Part shown: piece by piece, positions 23,272 through 23,326 of the stretch
How positions within the stretch are numbered: the stretch's first letter is position 1
Layout: each line of letters begins with the position of its first letter
DNA from: an uncultured Bacteroidales bacterium
GTDB lineage: Bacteria; Bacteroidota; Bacteroidia; Bacteroidales; Paludibacteraceae
Length of the DNA stretch: 23,326 nucleotides
Reading direction: 5' to 3'
NCBI GenBank assembly: GCA_937901025.1
Contig: CALCGR010000109.1
Coordinates: 1-23,326, forward strand
Notes under the pieces: generated by a model
Database searches by the model: none
The model's input: only the letters and a program-made list of their open reading frames with translations
Told to the model about the DNA's origin: nothing
Program-made: the position numbers and the translations under genes

Positions 23272-23326
23272 GGTACCTTAGCTCAGGTGGTAGAGCAATG
23301 GACTGAAAATCCATGTGTCCTTGGTT
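23272..23326 (+). tRNA. tRNA-Phe (GAA), 3' end cut by the window
   Basis: The acceptor strand GGTACCT, T8-A9, D-arm GCTC...GAGC with GGTGGTAGA loop, and anticodon arm TGGACTGAAAATCCA with anticodon GAA are all visible, followed by the start of the variable loop and T-arm (TGTGTCCTTGGTT). The last ~20 bases of the gene lie beyond the window, so the acceptor pairing cannot be checked. The AGCTCAG-GGTAGAGCA-TGGACTGAAAATCCA pattern is characteristic of bacterial tRNA-Phe. Confidence 0.93.

Noticed and set aside
1..23326. CRISPR arrays, prophage, insertion sequences, toxin-antitoxin or defence genes.
   Set aside because: No transposase, integrase, spacer-repeat pattern or defence-type domain is present in the coding regions.

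Overview
The window looks like a chromosomal segment of an uncultured gut- or rumen-type member of the Bacteroidales (phylum Bacteroidota). Three things point there. Promoters have the phylum-specific form TTTG-N20-TAnnTTTG instead of E. coli-type -35/-10 boxes. The gene set (murC-ftsQ-ftsA-ftsZ, a single-chain glycyl-tRNA synthetase, NhaC/NhaD-type transporters, multidomain GH13 amylases with CBM26 modules) fits Bacteroidales. Good Shine-Dalgarno sites are rare. Packing is very dense: almost everything is coding, and no gene-free stretch exceeds about 160 bases.

Layout, left to right. (1) Minus-strand operon 53-2371: a membrane-anchored helix-hairpin-helix (ComEA-like) protein, ribulose-phosphate 3-epimerase, and a short ComEC carrying only the membrane channel domain. 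(2) Divergent plus-strand operon 2529-8589: NhaC-family antiporter, aldose 1-epimerase, LepA/EF4, a second ion transporter (NhaD/ArsB-like) and a DedA membrane protein. Its genes are linked by 1-5 base gaps or stop/start overlaps. (3) Minus-strand division operon 8586-13183: murC-ftsQ-ftsA-ftsZ, the distal end of a dcw cluster, with its own promoter. (4) glyS (13304-14848), divergent from murC. The two genes share a back-to-back promoter whose two -33 boxes form one palindrome. (5) Minus-strand amylase operon 14849-22365: three secreted GH13 enzymes in a row. The two upstream ones are paralogues with starch-binding modules. All three end in a related ~25-residue tail that may be an export or anchoring signal. 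(6) trmO (22467-23165), and divergent from it a tRNA-Phe gene cut off by the window end.

The most unusual signal is a set of short-period DNA arrays sitting in frame inside conserved genes. A 7-base repeat (unit GTGCAYY on the plus strand) occurs as four-unit arrays inside ftsZ, murC and trmO, each at a linker or loop. It adds the same cyclic peptide (M/V-H-D-A-Q/R-C-T) each time. A second heptamer family (GGTGnnn) lies in the helix-hairpin-helix gene beside a 45-base tandem repeat, and an octamer array lies in trmO. Because 7 and 8 are coprime to 3, such arrays read as one cyclic peptide in every frame of a strand, and these contain no stop on the coding strand. They can therefore settle in genes if total length stays a multiple of three. 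This resembles the heptanucleotide STRR elements of cyanobacteria or the protein-coding palindromic repeats of Rickettsia, but I do not know it as a described family in Bacteroidota.

Starch degradation (three amylases plus aldose epimerase), the pentose phosphate pathway (rpe), cell division and wall synthesis, translation (lepA, glyS, trmO, tRNA-Phe), ion homeostasis and possible DNA uptake are all represented. No phage, insertion sequence, CRISPR or defence locus was seen.
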